A stretch of DNA of 64,000 nucleotides, from the NCBI GenBank assembly GCA_018398585.1, contig JAGTTD010000011.1:20761346-20825345 (forward strand), read 5' to 3'. Shown here in pieces: positions 44,063-56,612 of the stretch (its first letter is position 1; each line of letters begins with the position of its first letter). Source of the stretch: Simmondsia chinensis (Eukaryota > Streptophyta > Magnoliopsida > Caryophyllales > Simmondsiaceae). Below the pieces are notes generated by a model. It did no database searches. It was not told the DNA's origin and was given only the letters and a program-made list of their open reading frames with translations. The position numbers and the translations under genes are program-made.

Positions 44063-44894
44063 TGTTAGAGAAATTTAGAAAATACTTGCAAAAACCTTGC
44101 AACCGCGTATCCAAACGATCTTAGGTGTTGAGGCGTGTGATCACTATCCTTAAGGCTTATTTCGGTATACGAAATATCCTCGGGGATACAACAACTACCA
44201 AAATATGGAGTGAAGAAGTGTATGGGGAGAGATTGATAAAGATGTCTAGAGATTGGCCTGATTTTTGAGAACACACCCTTTAAAATTCTCACAAAGAACA
44301 CAAGAACCAAGAAGATGTTCTTCAACTTTCTTTCTTGTGATTTTACTCTACAAATTCATATCTATTTTTCACTTCAATGAGCGGGGAGAATATCTGTATA
44401 TAATGTCTAAAAAAAATGTCCCAAAACAAGAGCCTAAACATATAAAAGAACCGGGAAGAAACCGCGCAGAAAACCATCAAAACCGACCTGTGTGTCGAAG
44501 TTGAGTGTCGACACACAGGTCGACACACAGCTTTCTGTAAGCCTGTGTGTCAATGCTGTGTGTCGACACACAGGTCGACACATGGGCTTACTGTAAGCCT
44601 GTGTGTCGACACACAATTTCTGTGTGTCGACACACAGGTTTCCTCCGTGCGCTACTGAAATGGGCTGTGTGTCGACACACGGGCCATGTGTGTCGACGCA
44701 CAGCTATCTCCCCTGTGTTCTGTAGGATTTTGTGTCGACACATATGGCCCATGTGTCGACACACACTCCCAATAATGCTCCAATCACTCATACAAGTATC
44801 GGGACAATCTCAAATACATCTTATATACATATAAACAACATTTAACACACATATATACATATTATACAACAAATATTTTGAAAATACATCAACA
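44063..44894 (-). repeat. 5' LTR of C2
   Basis: Partner of 38803-39618. It contains a second copy of the palindrome array with one extra ggtcgacacaca unit. Confidence 0.9.
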
Positions 44895-47880
44895 ACAATC
44901 TGTATTCAATTCAATCCTAAAAGGGTTAATTTTTATTACAATCTTAGTTTAGTTCAACCCTGATTAAGTCATTTTTTGTTGCATTTTCTATCCGATTAAA
45001 CCATAAGGTGATCAATTTCTATCATGATACTAGTTCTACTAAGCCTTGCTTTAGTCAACCTTTGTTACAGTATGTAATATATGTTCAAAAAATAAGTAAA
45101 TGAACGCAAGCCCAATATAGTCATACTGCTTCAGCTGTGTTTAAGTCTGAGTTAAGGAGCAAATCATGGATTACTTCCTTAGAGGAGTTGCGCGGCTCAT
45201 TAAAGGATATTACCTTGGAAGGCATTTTTCCAAAGTCCAGCTGTCTGGGCATGATATATGCCCATTTTTGTGCGAGTTGGGGTCACTACACTTGTCTCTC
45301 CCGGCTTGCTACTTATTTCAGGTATCTTATGTAACTGATTTCTCTTTTGGCTTTCTTAATGTACATTTAGTCTGTGCTCCACTCCTGTGCAATTTCATAT
45401 TGTTGCGTGCGGTCTAGTATACTTTATCATCATACTGCTAATTCCTATATCCCCATGTATGTGCTCATTGAGCCAAAACTAATGCAGTGGTTAGTGTATA
45501 ACAACGGGCAAACTATGAATCAGGCAAGCTGTTCATAATATTGCTAAATAATGAATGAAATGAACTCTTGCTACTTCATAAATGTCTTTGTACTAGTCAG
45601 TGCATTCTAACTTCCATGGTGAATGGAGTGCGAGAGACGAGAATGAGGGAAAATGCCTGCTGAAGTATGAGAAATGTGCTGATTAAAAGACAACTTTGTT
45701 TATGAGGAAGAAAATCATATTCAATGTCCAGCTCATTTCAATAAACTTTAGATAGGACTATGTTTCGGGAAAGTAATCGTCAAAAACCACTCAAACGTGA
45801 TTCCATTGAGAGTAAAGGAGCGGTATTTTCTACTAAAATTTGCTGCATAACTCTTGTTTATCAATAGAGGAGATAGAAGAAAAGATATAAAGAATGGAAA
45901 CAAGGTGAAGTTTAGCAGTCACTGCAAGGTTGTTAGAAGATGGTGATCCAATCACAGATGATTGACACTGCCTCAAAGTTGATACTAGCAAGTGCTATCT
46001 ATCAATTAAGGAGGTCCTTTCTCCTTTTTTTTTTTTTTTTTTGGGAAATAAAAAATCAAGATGCCGGTGGGTTAAGTGTGAAGGTCGCCCTTGTTGCTGC
46101 TATTCTTTTTCACGAGGTAGAATCGAGTAGCCGAAAATGATTCAGAACTTGACGTTTGAGGAGTGATAATTGCAAGTCCGCAGTCAACCTAGAAATCTGC
46201 ATTTTATGTAGAATATTGTTTGTGAAATTGCTCAACTTTGTTGGGTTTTGTACACTTAACTTTTGGAAATTAGCACATAGCTAACGTGAGGTTTGACTAT
46301 TTATTACCTATGTGTCTTGGTGTTTCAATATATTTAATGGATACTTTGATGTTTGAACATTTTATCACTTAAGCATCTTGAAGGGGGAAAAAAAAAATTA
46401 TATACATATATATAGTCATTCCACGAATTTGTCATAACCAAAAGCCTAGTTAACTAAAATCATATTCTCAAGGCTTGAGAATAACATGCTTTGTAATTAT
46501 AGAGTGTTGTAGCCATTTGTAGACAGTTTCCTTGGCTAGTAGAACAAATTCCTGCTACAACTCTTACTTAATTCCGATTGAGTCGATTTTTATTACATTT
46601 CATTCTTATCTAATTAAACATTGATTCTATCAACCTTCATCGATTTACTTTTCACAGCCATTGAATCCACCAATCCTACTTTTCGATTTGACTTCACTTT
46701 ATTTGCTTGTTGATAAGCTTTGCTATGGTCTTTGATAATCTTGCCCAAATCTCTTTTGTGCTCCTATTAGGTTTAAGACTCTTCCAGTTATTGATTTCTA
46801 CCTTAACACTGCCCAATAGTTCACCTTTCTGACACACTTAATTGTTATATAAAGTCAAAAGCCATTTGCTTTTATCCTGAGAGTCTAAGTCAAATAATTT
46901 TCTTAAGTCGTTCACAAGCGGTTAGTCACAAAGTATTACTAACACTCAGGATCTGGGCTTGACATCACCTTGACAATGCATTAGGAAAGCCTGTTCGTGC
47001 TCATCGATTACCATATTGAATGGATAACCTGCTCTTCTATAATACATCTTCTCTACAAAAGGACAAATATACTCTTGAAGTGTGTCATTGGAATCTCGTT
47101 TTTCCATCATTGCACCAACAACTGAAAGTAGTGACGCTGGATTAAAGATGTCATAGGACCAAATTGGTGACCTCAATATGTTTGAATTAGCAAATGAGTT
47201 CATCTTTCAAAGTTTTAAGGATGGAAAACATAAAATGTCAATATTGGTGCGCCAGTATAACTTAAGAGGCAAGTAGGCTAAATTTGAACAAAATGGATAA
47301 ACCATAGCAAGGTAACCAAGATTGTACACTCTACTTCAAGAATTCTATACTAGCATGCAGAAGACTTTATAACTCCTTTTGATTCCAAAATGCATGCCCA
47401 TCGGATCTTATAATCATGTTCTTTTCTTACCAGTAGAATCATTTCATTCGTAGTTGATTCCACTACTCTATAAATATCTCATAGCCTATACATTCATAAG
47501 GCAGTTCTCATTGCAAATAACTCATTAAAATCATTCTCTGGACATTATATCGCCCCCGAATCCTAATTATCAACTACATGTTGGTATGTCTAGTACTCTC
47601 ATGCCATATACTAGGAATACTATTTAACTTGAAATATGAAACCTCACTACACTCAACATGCTTTATAAACTGTGTATTACCATTATTCCTCAACATCAAT
47701 GACTTCATAATATCTTTTAGGGATCGTTTTCAGAGGTGTGATTCAATCGGATGAAGCCAAGTAAAACTGAGGATCAACACTAGGTATAAGGAAAAAACTA
47801 GTCTATAAATGGTCAGAGCTAAGACTTCATTCACAATCATAGGCCGGTCTTTCTTTCAATGGTGGTATGAATAATTTCAG
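44895..47880 (+). other. T internal region right of C2
   Basis: No retroelement protein. Two stretches look exon-like: 45131-45321 (preceded by a pyrimidine-rich tract and ag, followed by gtatct) and about 45928-46010. The minus-strand frame 46946-47203 (85 codons) is unrecognised. A T-run of about 20 lies near 46022-46041. Confidence 0.5.
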
Positions 47881-48382
47881 GACTGATGGACTTCGCATCA
47901 GTCATTTCCTTATCTTGGTAGGATAAAAAATTTTAGAACTTGGGGACTTTGCCTTAGTTATTTCCTTATCTTAGTAGGATAAACCATTTTAGGACTGCGG
48001 AACTTCGCGTCAGTCATTTCCTTATCATGGTAGTGCAAGTCATTTCAGGACTAGGGGACTTTGTCTTGGTCATTTCCTTATCTTAGTAGGATAAACCATT
48101 TCAGAAATAGGGGACTTTGGCTCAGTCATTTCCTAATCTAGTAGGATAAACCACTTTAGGATCAGGGGACTTCACCTCAATCATTTTCTTATCATGGTAG
48201 TGCAAGTCATTTTAGGACAAGGGGATTTCACCTCAGTCATTTTCTTATCTTAGTAGGATAAACTATTCTAGGACTGGGGGACTTTGCCTTGGTCATTTCC
48301 TTATCATAATGATGCAAGTCATTTCAGAACGGGGGAACTTTGCCTCAATCATTTCCTTACCTTGGTAGCCTAAAGGTTAAGG
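47881..48382 (+). repeat. 56-bp tandem repeats, nine copies
   Basis: Units start at 47881, 47937, 47993 and so on, each with gactttgcctcagtcatttc then ttatcttagtaggataaacc or ttatcatggtagtgcaagtc. The two variants tend to alternate, hinting at a 112-bp or 168-bp higher-order unit. Confidence 0.92.
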
Positions 48383-49878
48383 AACTTCAACCCCAGGTCA
48401 CAAGCTAGACATCACCTCTGTGACAAAGGCTAAACCATTCCAAAATTGAGAGGCTTCACCGTCAACATGAATGTGAATACATTTCTTTCGCACGATGCAA
48501 TTCATGCCAGAGCAGCTACAAGTCAATAATTACCCTTCCATATGATGCAATCCCTCTCAAAGTTAGTGAGCTTCACCCTCAATCATGTCAAGTAACACAG
48601 CATCGTGACATATTTAGGAGACTTCATTTTTCACTGCAAGTCAGAGATCGAGATGTAATTAGGCAACTTAGCCTCTTATCGTTACCCAATAAAACATTTT
48701 CAACTGAAATGTCCAAAATGGACCACGTAGATTAGTGCACCTGAGCAATTTACACTTTAACCAACCTTTTGCTAAGAAAATTAGTACCACTACTGGTCAA
48801 CAACCTAGTAAGAATAGTGCATGATATTATCTTTATGGGCTTGGCCACTTTCATAATCGTAGACATTTTGTCGTAGCGCGTAATCAATAATTCCAAACCT
48901 TAAAAACAAATTCTTTCACAAATCATGAAGCATCCTTCACAGGAAAATTGCCATTAGAAAATAAAAAATACTTCTTCAAACATCCTAAAGATAGCCACCT
49001 TACTCGAAGTAAAGAATCACAAGCCAATGACGTATGAACGTAAATGATAACTTGACAATAAAAACCCCTTAAGGAGGTGGTAATTAAAGAAGAAATAGGT
49101 TAATACCTGCAATAATCTATTTCAAGGTAGTCTTGAGCTTTCTTACAAATGAACTACAATTCCTTTCATAGCCTATTCAATCTGGCAACGGTCTCTATTG
49201 AAGAGGTAACATGCGATAAAGGATCACCGAGTCCCTAAAAATAATTCGCAACCTTTAGGCTACAATAACAAGATTAATACATATAAAAAAAGCGTATACA
49301 CCATGTCAATTGCATCCTTAAATGCCTTTTGTCATGAATTTATACATTACAAACTCACTGTGTTGCTCTACTAATATGTGGTGTCAGTGTACGTGGTAAA
49401 AAACTATCGATGGCTCATCATTGTTAAGCCAACCTTACAAATAAGTACTTGCCACCGAAATATTAACAAAGGTTCACACAATTAGTTATGTATCACATTG
49501 TGTGAGTGTTATTCTATTACGAAATACATCTTATGAATACTACTAATGACTATTCATCCAATGGTCTACTTACAACCACTCAACATAAGTTATACCAACT
49601 TATCCTTTCATAGGTAAGTGTCGCGACAAAAGAATGTTAGCCATGGACATCCTTGAAGGATAATATACCATAATATTGGTGTATTATTTAGCAGATAATA
49701 GCCTTAAAAGTGTGTTAATTGGCAACTTGTCTTTATTTTGATATTTATACTCAACATAATCATTATCCAACAAGTGTATTATGTTAATCTGTTTGTTTTG
49801 ATTTGTTGCCCCAATTATGCTCGGCCTCACTAGGTATCTTATATATGACACTTGATGGCTATCCAAGTACGTACTTAT
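48383..49878 (+). other. T internal region, non-coding
   Basis: AT-rich, no long frame. It begins with decayed copies of the same gggcttcacc / tcaatcat phrases (to about 48680). Nothing else is recognised. Confidence 0.55.
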
Positions 49879-50335
49879 TACCATGGTTTGCTCTTGTGCA
49901 ATCACCCGCAACGGGTGTAGTATTCAACACCATGGTCCGCCCTGGTGCAATCAACCGCAATGTGTACAGTACTTAATACTGTGATCCGCCCTAGTGTTAT
50001 CACCTACAATGGGTGTAATACCAAAACACCATGGTCCACTTTAGTGCAATCACCTGCAATAAGTGTAGTACTTATTACCATGGTTTGCTCTTGGTGTAAT
50101 CATCCGCAACGGGTGAAGTACTTAACACCATAGTCCACCCTAGTGCTATCGCCCGCAATGGGTGCAATACCAAAACACCATGGTCCCCTTTGGTGCAATC
50201 ACTCGCAACGGGTGCAATATTCATCACCATAGTCCACCCTGGGGCAATCACCCACGATGGGTGCAATACTCATCACCATGATCCACCCTAGTGTTATCAC
50301 GGGTAATGAGTACAATATTCATCATCACTATCCAC
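49879..50335 (+). repeat. 49-50-bp tandem repeats with internal hairpin, nine copies
   Basis: Units read like caccatggtccaccctggtg, caatcacccgcaacgggtg and caatattcat. Each contains the inverted pair cacccg-caa-cgggtg. Confidence 0.92.
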
Positions 50336-50554
50336 CTACTTTTTTGTTTAGTATACATGATTTAAAATTTTAACTCAAACGCTCTATTAATTTCGAGTAA
50401 AGTTCAAAATACACATGAATGACAATTACGAAGGGCCGAAACAGAACGTTGAATTCCTCCATCGCTAAGGCAAATATTATGCACTAGTAAGCTAAAGACT
50501 GACGTGTAATCCACTCCATGGCTAAACTTGGAATGACTGAAGTTTGGCCACGGA

Positions 50555-50568
50555 GTAGGGGGAATATA
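50555..50568 (+). other. Polypurine tract of T
   Basis: gtagggggaatata just before the 3' LTR. Confidence 0.7.
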
Positions 50569-51181
50569 TGTTTAAAAACTGGCCCGGTACTTGGTCACCG
50601 GTGACCCAGTATGGGCAACCCAGCAGAGTCACGGGGTGACCCAGCATGGACGACTATGTTTATAACATTGGCCTGGTACTCACTCGACACTTGCTCGCCC
50701 TATACTTACTGGCGCAGTAAGGGCTAGCCTGAAATGGGCTATATAGAAATGGGGAACCTAGAAATGGGCAACCCAAAATGGGCGAGCTAGCAGACTGAAG
50801 TTCTTTGAAAAAGGGAAAACGCCCCTCATATTTAGACGCCTCTTCTCCTCCTCTCACACGCTTCTTCGTCTCCTTATCTTGCAATTCCCTCTCTAGAGCA
50901 ATAATCGTTCAAGCCTTTTACTTCCTTTATGCCGAGTATTTTATATCTGTTATACCTATTTATTGCATGCCCTTATTACTATCTCCTAAGACCAGTACTA
51001 TGAGTGTTGAAGGGGTCTCCCGTGGGTTACCCTCGGGCCCCTCTAATGGTTTGTTTAAATATTGCGGGAAATATCGAGTTGGGCGTGTAGCTAGAGCTTG
51101 ATTTCAGCTAGTCCTATCATCCCTATCTCATACCAAACTCCAATGGATGAATAAACACACTAACCAAATTCTTTGTAAACA
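50569..51181 (+). repeat. 3' LTR of T
   Basis: TGTTTAAAAACTGG to TTTGTAAACA, directly followed by the agctc duplication. Confidence 0.85.
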
Positions 51182-51582
51182 AGCTCCTGACATCAGATAA
51201 ATCTGATGTTGAGTGTCCCTCAATGGTGGTGAGATGTCCAGTAACTCTTCTGGAAAAACATTAACAAACTCCCTTAATAGGTCTTCTACTTCTTTCAGTA
51301 TCCCTCATTAATCCACCCGAGGTTCCATGCCAATCAACACAATCACCACCCTATTTTTGCGAGCCTCTTTGGTGAACATAGCATGGTGTCAAAATTCGGA
51401 TTCTTAGCTACTAAAGAATGCAGCACTTCATCTTTCTTAGGCAACAAGACAATGAAAATTGGGAATAGAACCGTTAGCCAGGATCTCTCCTCCATCTCCT
51501 CGAATCTCATATCGATCTAGCGTTGCTGGTCTCATTTGTAAACATCTCCAAAAGCAGCACACCTTTGTTCCCCACGGGCCAT
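51182..51582 (-). pseudogene. Element M: gag start fused to pre-RT region
   Basis: From the ATG at 51582 the minus strand reads MARGEQRCAAFGDVYK, then RFEEMEERSW. The sequence then passes to VLLPKKDEVLH, which in G1 lies after the protease, and on to REFVNVFPEELLDI, SPPLRDTQHQIYLMSGA at the T junction. Most of gag and the whole protease are therefore deleted. The last residues continue in frame at 36308. Confidence 0.78.
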
Positions 51583-51913
51583 TAAGGAAACGTTCTAGGC
51601 TCTGATATCAGCCGTTGTAGCACAGAAAGATGAAAATTGGGAATAGAAGGTTCAACAGCCTTCCTTGAAATTCTTATTGTTAAAACAATTAAGAAACAAA
51701 GGGAAATAGTTCTCATAACCCGAAAATACGAAAAAAAACACGTAAACGAATAAAATCTATCAAAACCCTAAACATCATCTTCTTTAAATAGAGGAGCTTC
51801 TCATCTAAAATAAAAGACTAAAAATTAAAAGAGATAAATAAAAAATAAAAAAATAAAATCTACTAATCTACAATGGGCCTTCGTAGTTAACATTAATTTC
51901 TAATGTCCGTTCA

Positions 51914-52112
51914 TGTTGAGACTCCACATGTGAGCCTAATAATTAGAATCCAGCACTGGAATTGTGAGAGAGAAGAGATCACCTTATAAGCCTAGCGGGT
52001 TACTCTGCCTATTGCCAATTGGTTTTAGGATGGAACCCTACTTGGGCTTATATGTGGATCTCAGGTGTTCCAACTCCGTGGGTTGGGCCTAAAGACCCAA
52101 TGAAATTTTACA
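51914..52112 (+). repeat. C3 outer LTR, left
   Basis: TGTTGAGACTCC to ATTTTACA, 199 bp, partner of 57123-57321. Confidence 0.93.
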
Positions 52113-52124
52113 TGGTATCAGAGC
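52113..52124 (+). other. C3 primer-binding site
   Basis: tggtatcagagc directly after the left LTR. Confidence 0.9.
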
Positions 52125-52268
52125 AGGTATAGATCCGAATTTCTGCTCGCGTTTTGCCCTGCTTGCTGTTGCCGTAGTCCCTGCTGCAGCATCGGTTCTT
52201 CCCTGCGCCTTCATTGTAAGCATTTTTCATATTAATTGTTTTATTTGTGTTGTTTTATGCATCTTAAA

Positions 52269-53398
52269 ATGAATAACGACAATTCAAGTGATGTTTCTAA
52301 CCAAACCATTGCGCCGGTTCTTGTTTTAGGGGGAGTTCCTGATGTGAACTCACCCTATTATCTTCACTACTCGGATCATCCGGGGCTTCTTTTCGTGCAA
52401 GATGTTTTAACAGGCCCAAATTTCCCGGCTTGGAGGCGATCTATTTTAAGGTCTTTAAGGCCAAACGTAAAATTGGTTTTCTTGATGATAGTATCAAGAA
52501 GCCGGAGGAAGATTCTCCGGATTTTGAAAATTGGAGTGCCTGTGACTCCATGGTTTCTTCTTGGTTGTCCAATTTGGTTTCTAAAGAAATAAATGCTAGT
52601 ATTGCATATTTTGAAACTGCGCGTGATGTTTGGCTAGATTTGAATGAACGTTTTTCCCAAGGAAATGTGCCACGGGTTTATGAAATTAAGCGTGAAATTT
52701 CACACTTAAAACAAGATAATATGTCAATGTTTGACTATTTCACCAAACTAAGGTCATTATGGGACGAGCTTTACACACTTGTAGCAATCCTCCCGTGTAC
52801 CTGTAGCTCTGGACAAGCTTTTGCGGCCATAAGGGACATGGATAGGTTGCTCGATTTGTTAATGGGGTTGGATCCTTCCTTTTCTACCCGTTAGATCTCA
52901 ACTCATGAATACCAAACAACTTCCAAATGTGTTAAATGCTTATGCTACTTTATGTCACAAGGAGAAGCAACAGAGTGTTGCTGCAGGCAGTATTGTTGTC
53001 CCTAAGGCTACGGCTCTCGTAGTCAAAGGGAATCTTGGTACTACTAGTGGGGATTTGCCCAATTCTAACGGGGAACCCACTAGCCGCAATAATAGGTTTT
53101 CTTGTTCTCATTGCAAAAGACAGGAACACACTAAAGAACGTTGCTTCAAGCTCATAGGATACCCGACGGGATGGAAAACTCGTGGGCAGAACTGGGCAGC
53201 AGCAGCCACAGTGGCTGCCGTCCAGTCAGCCGGACACCACCAGCAGCCGCTGCTGCTGCCGGCAGCGACTGGTGGTGTGCCGGTCCAGCAACAGTGCGAC
53301 AACCCCGTTGTGGGGTTGTCGGCATCTCAATATCAGCAATTGTTATCTTTACTCAGTGCAGAGGGAAGTTCACCTTGTGTTAACATGTCAGGTCAGGT
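52269..53398 (+). pseudogene. C3 gag
   Basis: From the ATG at 52269: MNNDNSSDVSNQTIAPV, then VPDVNSPYYLHYSDHPGLLF and GPNFPAWRRS. A frameshift near 52435 leads to YFKVFKAKRKIGFLDD, WSACDSMVSSWLSNLVSKEI, DVWLDLNERFSQGN and DYFTKLRSLWDELYTLV. A stop or frame change at 52892 precedes TKQLPNVLNAYATLCHKEKQ, and a zinc knuckle CSHCKRQEHTKERC with all four ligands follows at about 53101-53142. Gag packages the RNA. Two breaks prevent full translation. Confidence 0.9.
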
Positions 53399-54917
53399 TT
53401 TGTTTAATACCGTTTGGATTATTGATACGGGTGCTTCCGACCACATGGTTTGCTCGGATTTTGTGTTAGATAACGTCCAAGTTAACACTAAATTCAAGCT
53501 AGTCAAATTTCCGAATGGAAATTCATTGTCAGTCTCCCATGTAGGGCGTGCCACCTTTTCTAGTGGACTTACGCTAGGGAATGTTTTATGTATTCCCGGT
53601 TTCCAATGTAATCTTCTTTCGGTTAGCAAGTTGACGAGAGATAGGAATTGTGCATTGACTTTTTATTCTAATTTTTGTGTGATACAGGACCTACCATCGA
53701 GGAAGCTGATTGGAGTGGGTAGACAGCGAGATGGGCTATACGTTTTAGAGGGACCGGTTGCCCCCAAGGTAACACACGTGAGGAGTTCGGAAGAAGAGTA
53801 CTTGGTTTGGCACCGAAGAATGGGGCATGTCGCATTTAATAAATTGTCGAATTTTTTGAATTTGGATTTTGGTACTTCTAGTGATGCCGTTTGTGATTCT
53901 TACCATCGGGCAAAACAAACTCGTTTACCTTTCCCAGTTTCTGTTAGCAAAACTACAAGATGTTTTGAGTTAATTCATTGTGACATTTGGGGTCCTTATC
54001 GTACTGTGTCTTTGACTGGTGTTCGTTTCTTTCTCACCATAGTTGATGATTATAGCAGATGCACATGGGTTTATTTGATGAGAGATAGGTCGCAATCTCA
54101 TAGAATACTAATGGATTTTTGCCAAGTTGTATAAACTCAGTACAACAAGTGTGTAAAGCAAGTAAGAAGTGATAACGGTGTGGAATTTGTGTTTGGTCCT
54201 TTGCTTGATTTTTATGCAGGGAAAGGAATTCAAGTACAAAACTCATGCAGTGATACTCCTCAACAGAATGGGGTTGTTGAAAGAAAACATAGGCACCTCC
54301 TTGAGGTGGCTCGTGCACTTCGTTTTGAAGCAGGACTTCCTATTCTATTTTGGGGAGAGTGTGTCCTAAAAGCAGCCTATTTGATCAATCTCATGTCCAC
54401 ACAACATCTAGGGAATCGGAGTCCTTATGAGGTATTACTCGGAAAAGCTCCCTCTTTCGGTCATTTACGTGTTTTTGGTTCTTTGTGCTATGTTCATCAT
54501 AAAGATCGTAGCAAGGATAAATTCGGTTATCGTGCAAATAAGTGTGTTTTTATTGGGTATCCACATGGGAAGAAAAGATACAAAGTTTTTGATCTTGACA
54601 ACAAGAAAGTGGTCATTTCACATGATGTTATTTTTTATGAGAATAAGTTCCCTTATCTTGAAGAGCAAGGGAAAAGAAATGATGATAACGAAATTGATCT
54701 AATCCGATATGTGGATGATAAAAATCATGGGAGAACACGTGTACAGGAGGGACCGGTGGTGGCCGAACCACCACCGGAAGTACCAGATCTGTCGGTACTG
54801 ACAGAGACTGGTGCTGTAGCACCAGAACCGGGGTTTGACAGACCCCGGGAAGCTGCTGCCGCGCCAGGTTGCTCGGGTAGACCAAGTCGGGTTCGCTCAA
54901 TGCCTGCTAAGTATTAA
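53399..54917 (+). pseudogene. C3 protease and integrase
   Basis: The protease site WIIDTGASDHMVC is intact (near 53415). NLLSVSKLTRD and GRQRDGLYVL lead to the integrase zinc finger (WHRRMGHVAFNKL, then CDSYHRAKQ, where the last cysteine of CxxC is tyrosine). The core has LIHCDIWGPY, VDDYSRCTWVYLM, a TAA at 54132-54134, VRSDNGVEF and PQQNGVVERKHRHL, so the D,D,E residues are kept. SPYEVLLGKAPSFGHLRVFG and FIGYPHGKKRYKVFDL follow, to a stop at 54915-54917 in the variable linker. Confidence 0.92.
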
Positions 54918-56605
54918 GATTTTATTATGGATGTCCCTTCTTCTATAGCCCATTCTCGAGCTGCCGCTCCTTCAGTTGACTCAGGTATGGCTTACCCCTT
55001 GTCAAATTTTGTGTCTAATGCACGATTTTCTAACTCACACTCGTCCTTGCTTAAAGCCATCACTTCGGGTGATGAGCCGTGACATTTTTCTCAGGCTATA
55101 GGTCATAAACATTGGAGAGATGCTATGGAAAAGGAAATTTCAACACTTGAGCAAAATAGGACGTGGACATTGGAAGAATTACCCCCCGGGAAACGAGCCA
55201 TAGACTCCAAGTGGGTCTACAAAATAAAGTATAAGTCGGATGGTACCATTGAGCGCTACAAGGCACGTTTGGTTGCCAAAGGATACACTCAGATTGAAGG
55301 TATCAATTATCATGACACTTTTGCCCCTGTCACTAAACTTGTCACAGTTAGATGTGTTCTTGTAGTTGCGGCCGCTAGGGATTGGGTTATACACCAATTG
55401 GATGTCAATAATGCTTTCTTGCATGGTGATTTAGATGAGGAGGTTTATATGAAACTCCTTCAAGGGTTTGTGAAGCAACATAAGGGTAAAGTTTGTCGTT
55501 TACGTAAGTCTCTTTACAGACTTAAACAGGCATCTCGTAACTGGAACCAAAAATTTATATCCTTTTTGGTTGCCATGGGTTTCGTACAGTCAAAATCGGA
55601 TTATTCCCTATTCACATATAATCGTGGGTCAATTTTTACTAGTATATTGGTGTATGTTGATGATGTCATCGTAGCTGGAAATAACCTAAGTCACATAGAG
55701 GAGGTCAAGGTCTCACTTGATAAACAGTTTGGGATTAAGAACTTAGGCCCGGTTAAGTATTTTCTTGGAATTGAGGTTGCACGCACGAAGGATGGAATTG
55801 CTTTGAATCAAAGAAAATATGCACTTGACATTTTGAGTGAAACTGGTCTTTTAGGGGCTAAGCCTATTTCGACCCCTATAGTTCAAAACCATCGGTTAGC
55901 TGATGGGGAAGGGGACCGTGTAGAGGACCCGCAATATCGTCGAATAGTAGGAAGACTTCTCTATCTGACCATCACCCGACCTGACATATGTTATGCCGTT
56001 AAAATTCTTAGTCAATTTATGCATGATCTACGAGTACAGCATTTAGAAGGCGCCTTTCTTGTTCTTCGCTACGTTAAGGGGACACCAGGTCAGGGTATTT
56101 TTCTACCTCATGCATGTGACTTGACTCTTCGTGCTTATTGTGATGCTGATTGGGCAGGTTGCCCGACTTCTAGACGTTCCGCTACAGGTTTTGTTATATT
56201 TTTGGAGATTCACCTATCTCATGGCATTCTAAGAAACAATCCGTCGTTTCTCGTTCTTCTGCTGAAGCAGAGTATCGGGCCACGGCTACAGTTACTAGTG
56301 AGTTAGTATGGTTGAGGCGCATACTTCGTGACCTGCTTGTTAATGTGGATCAACCTGCTATCTTGTTTTGTGAAAATCAAGCGGCCCTTCATATTGCCTC
56401 CAATTCTGTGTTTCACGAGAGAACAAAACACATAGAGATCGATTGCCACTTTGTTCGAGAGAAATTATTAGCAAAGGAAATTTCTACTTCCTTTGTTCGA
56501 TCTTCCGGTCAAGTTGCGGATGTGTTCGCAAAGGCACTCTGGTTACCTTCGTTCTCATCCCTCCTTTGCAAGTTGGGCATTGTAAACTTGCATGCTCCAA
56601 CTTGA
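54918..56605 (+). pseudogene. C3 reverse transcriptase and RNase H
   Basis: After the linker (stop at 55080-55082) the RT is open for 393 codons: [71 protein letters not shown] and the catalytic strand LVYVDDVIVAG with YVDD intact (55653-55664). KYFLGIEVARTKDG and LYLTITRPDICYAVKILSQF follow. RNase H has AYCDADWAGCPTSRRS. A frameshift near 56205 breaks SWHSKKQSVVSRSSAEAEYR. The tail (56312-56605) has LFCENQAALHIASN, KHIEIDCHFVREKLL and SGQVADVFAKAL, ending 7 bp before the internal LTR. Confidence 0.93.
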
Positions 56606-56612
56606 GGGGGAG

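Larger units (their letters stand above)
38803..44894 (-). mobile_element. C2: Ty1/copia element, minus strand, inserted in T
   Basis: LTRs are 38803-39618 and 44063-44894 (816 and 832 bp, about 95 percent alike by eye). Between them are gag, protease, integrase, RT and RNase H in copia order on the minus strand. The polypurine tract atggtgggggat adjoins the 3' LTR at 39619. Coding is nearly continuous but has two deletions and several stops. I could not see a matching target duplication or a convincing tRNA-Met primer site. Confidence 0.92.
36309..51181 (+). mobile_element. T: large non-coding LTR element rich in tandem repeats
   Basis: Flanked by agctc at 36304-36308 and 51182-51186, an exact 5-bp duplication. 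Joining the flanks restores the reading frame of element M pol, which proves the borders. The LTRs are about 36309-36930 and 50569-51181. Subtracting nested C2, it is about 8.8 kb. No retroelement protein is recognised inside. It holds five tandem-repeat blocks and a polypurine tract (gagtagggggaatata). This fits a LARD-like non-autonomous element. Confidence 0.88.

Noticed and set aside
46946..47203. Host gene fragment on the minus strand
   Set aside because: The 85-codon frame has no recognised domain and no splice context, and it lies within non-coding element T.
47881..50335. CRISPR-like repeat arrays
   Set aside because: Units are contiguous without unique spacers, diverge between copies and lie in a plant LTR element.
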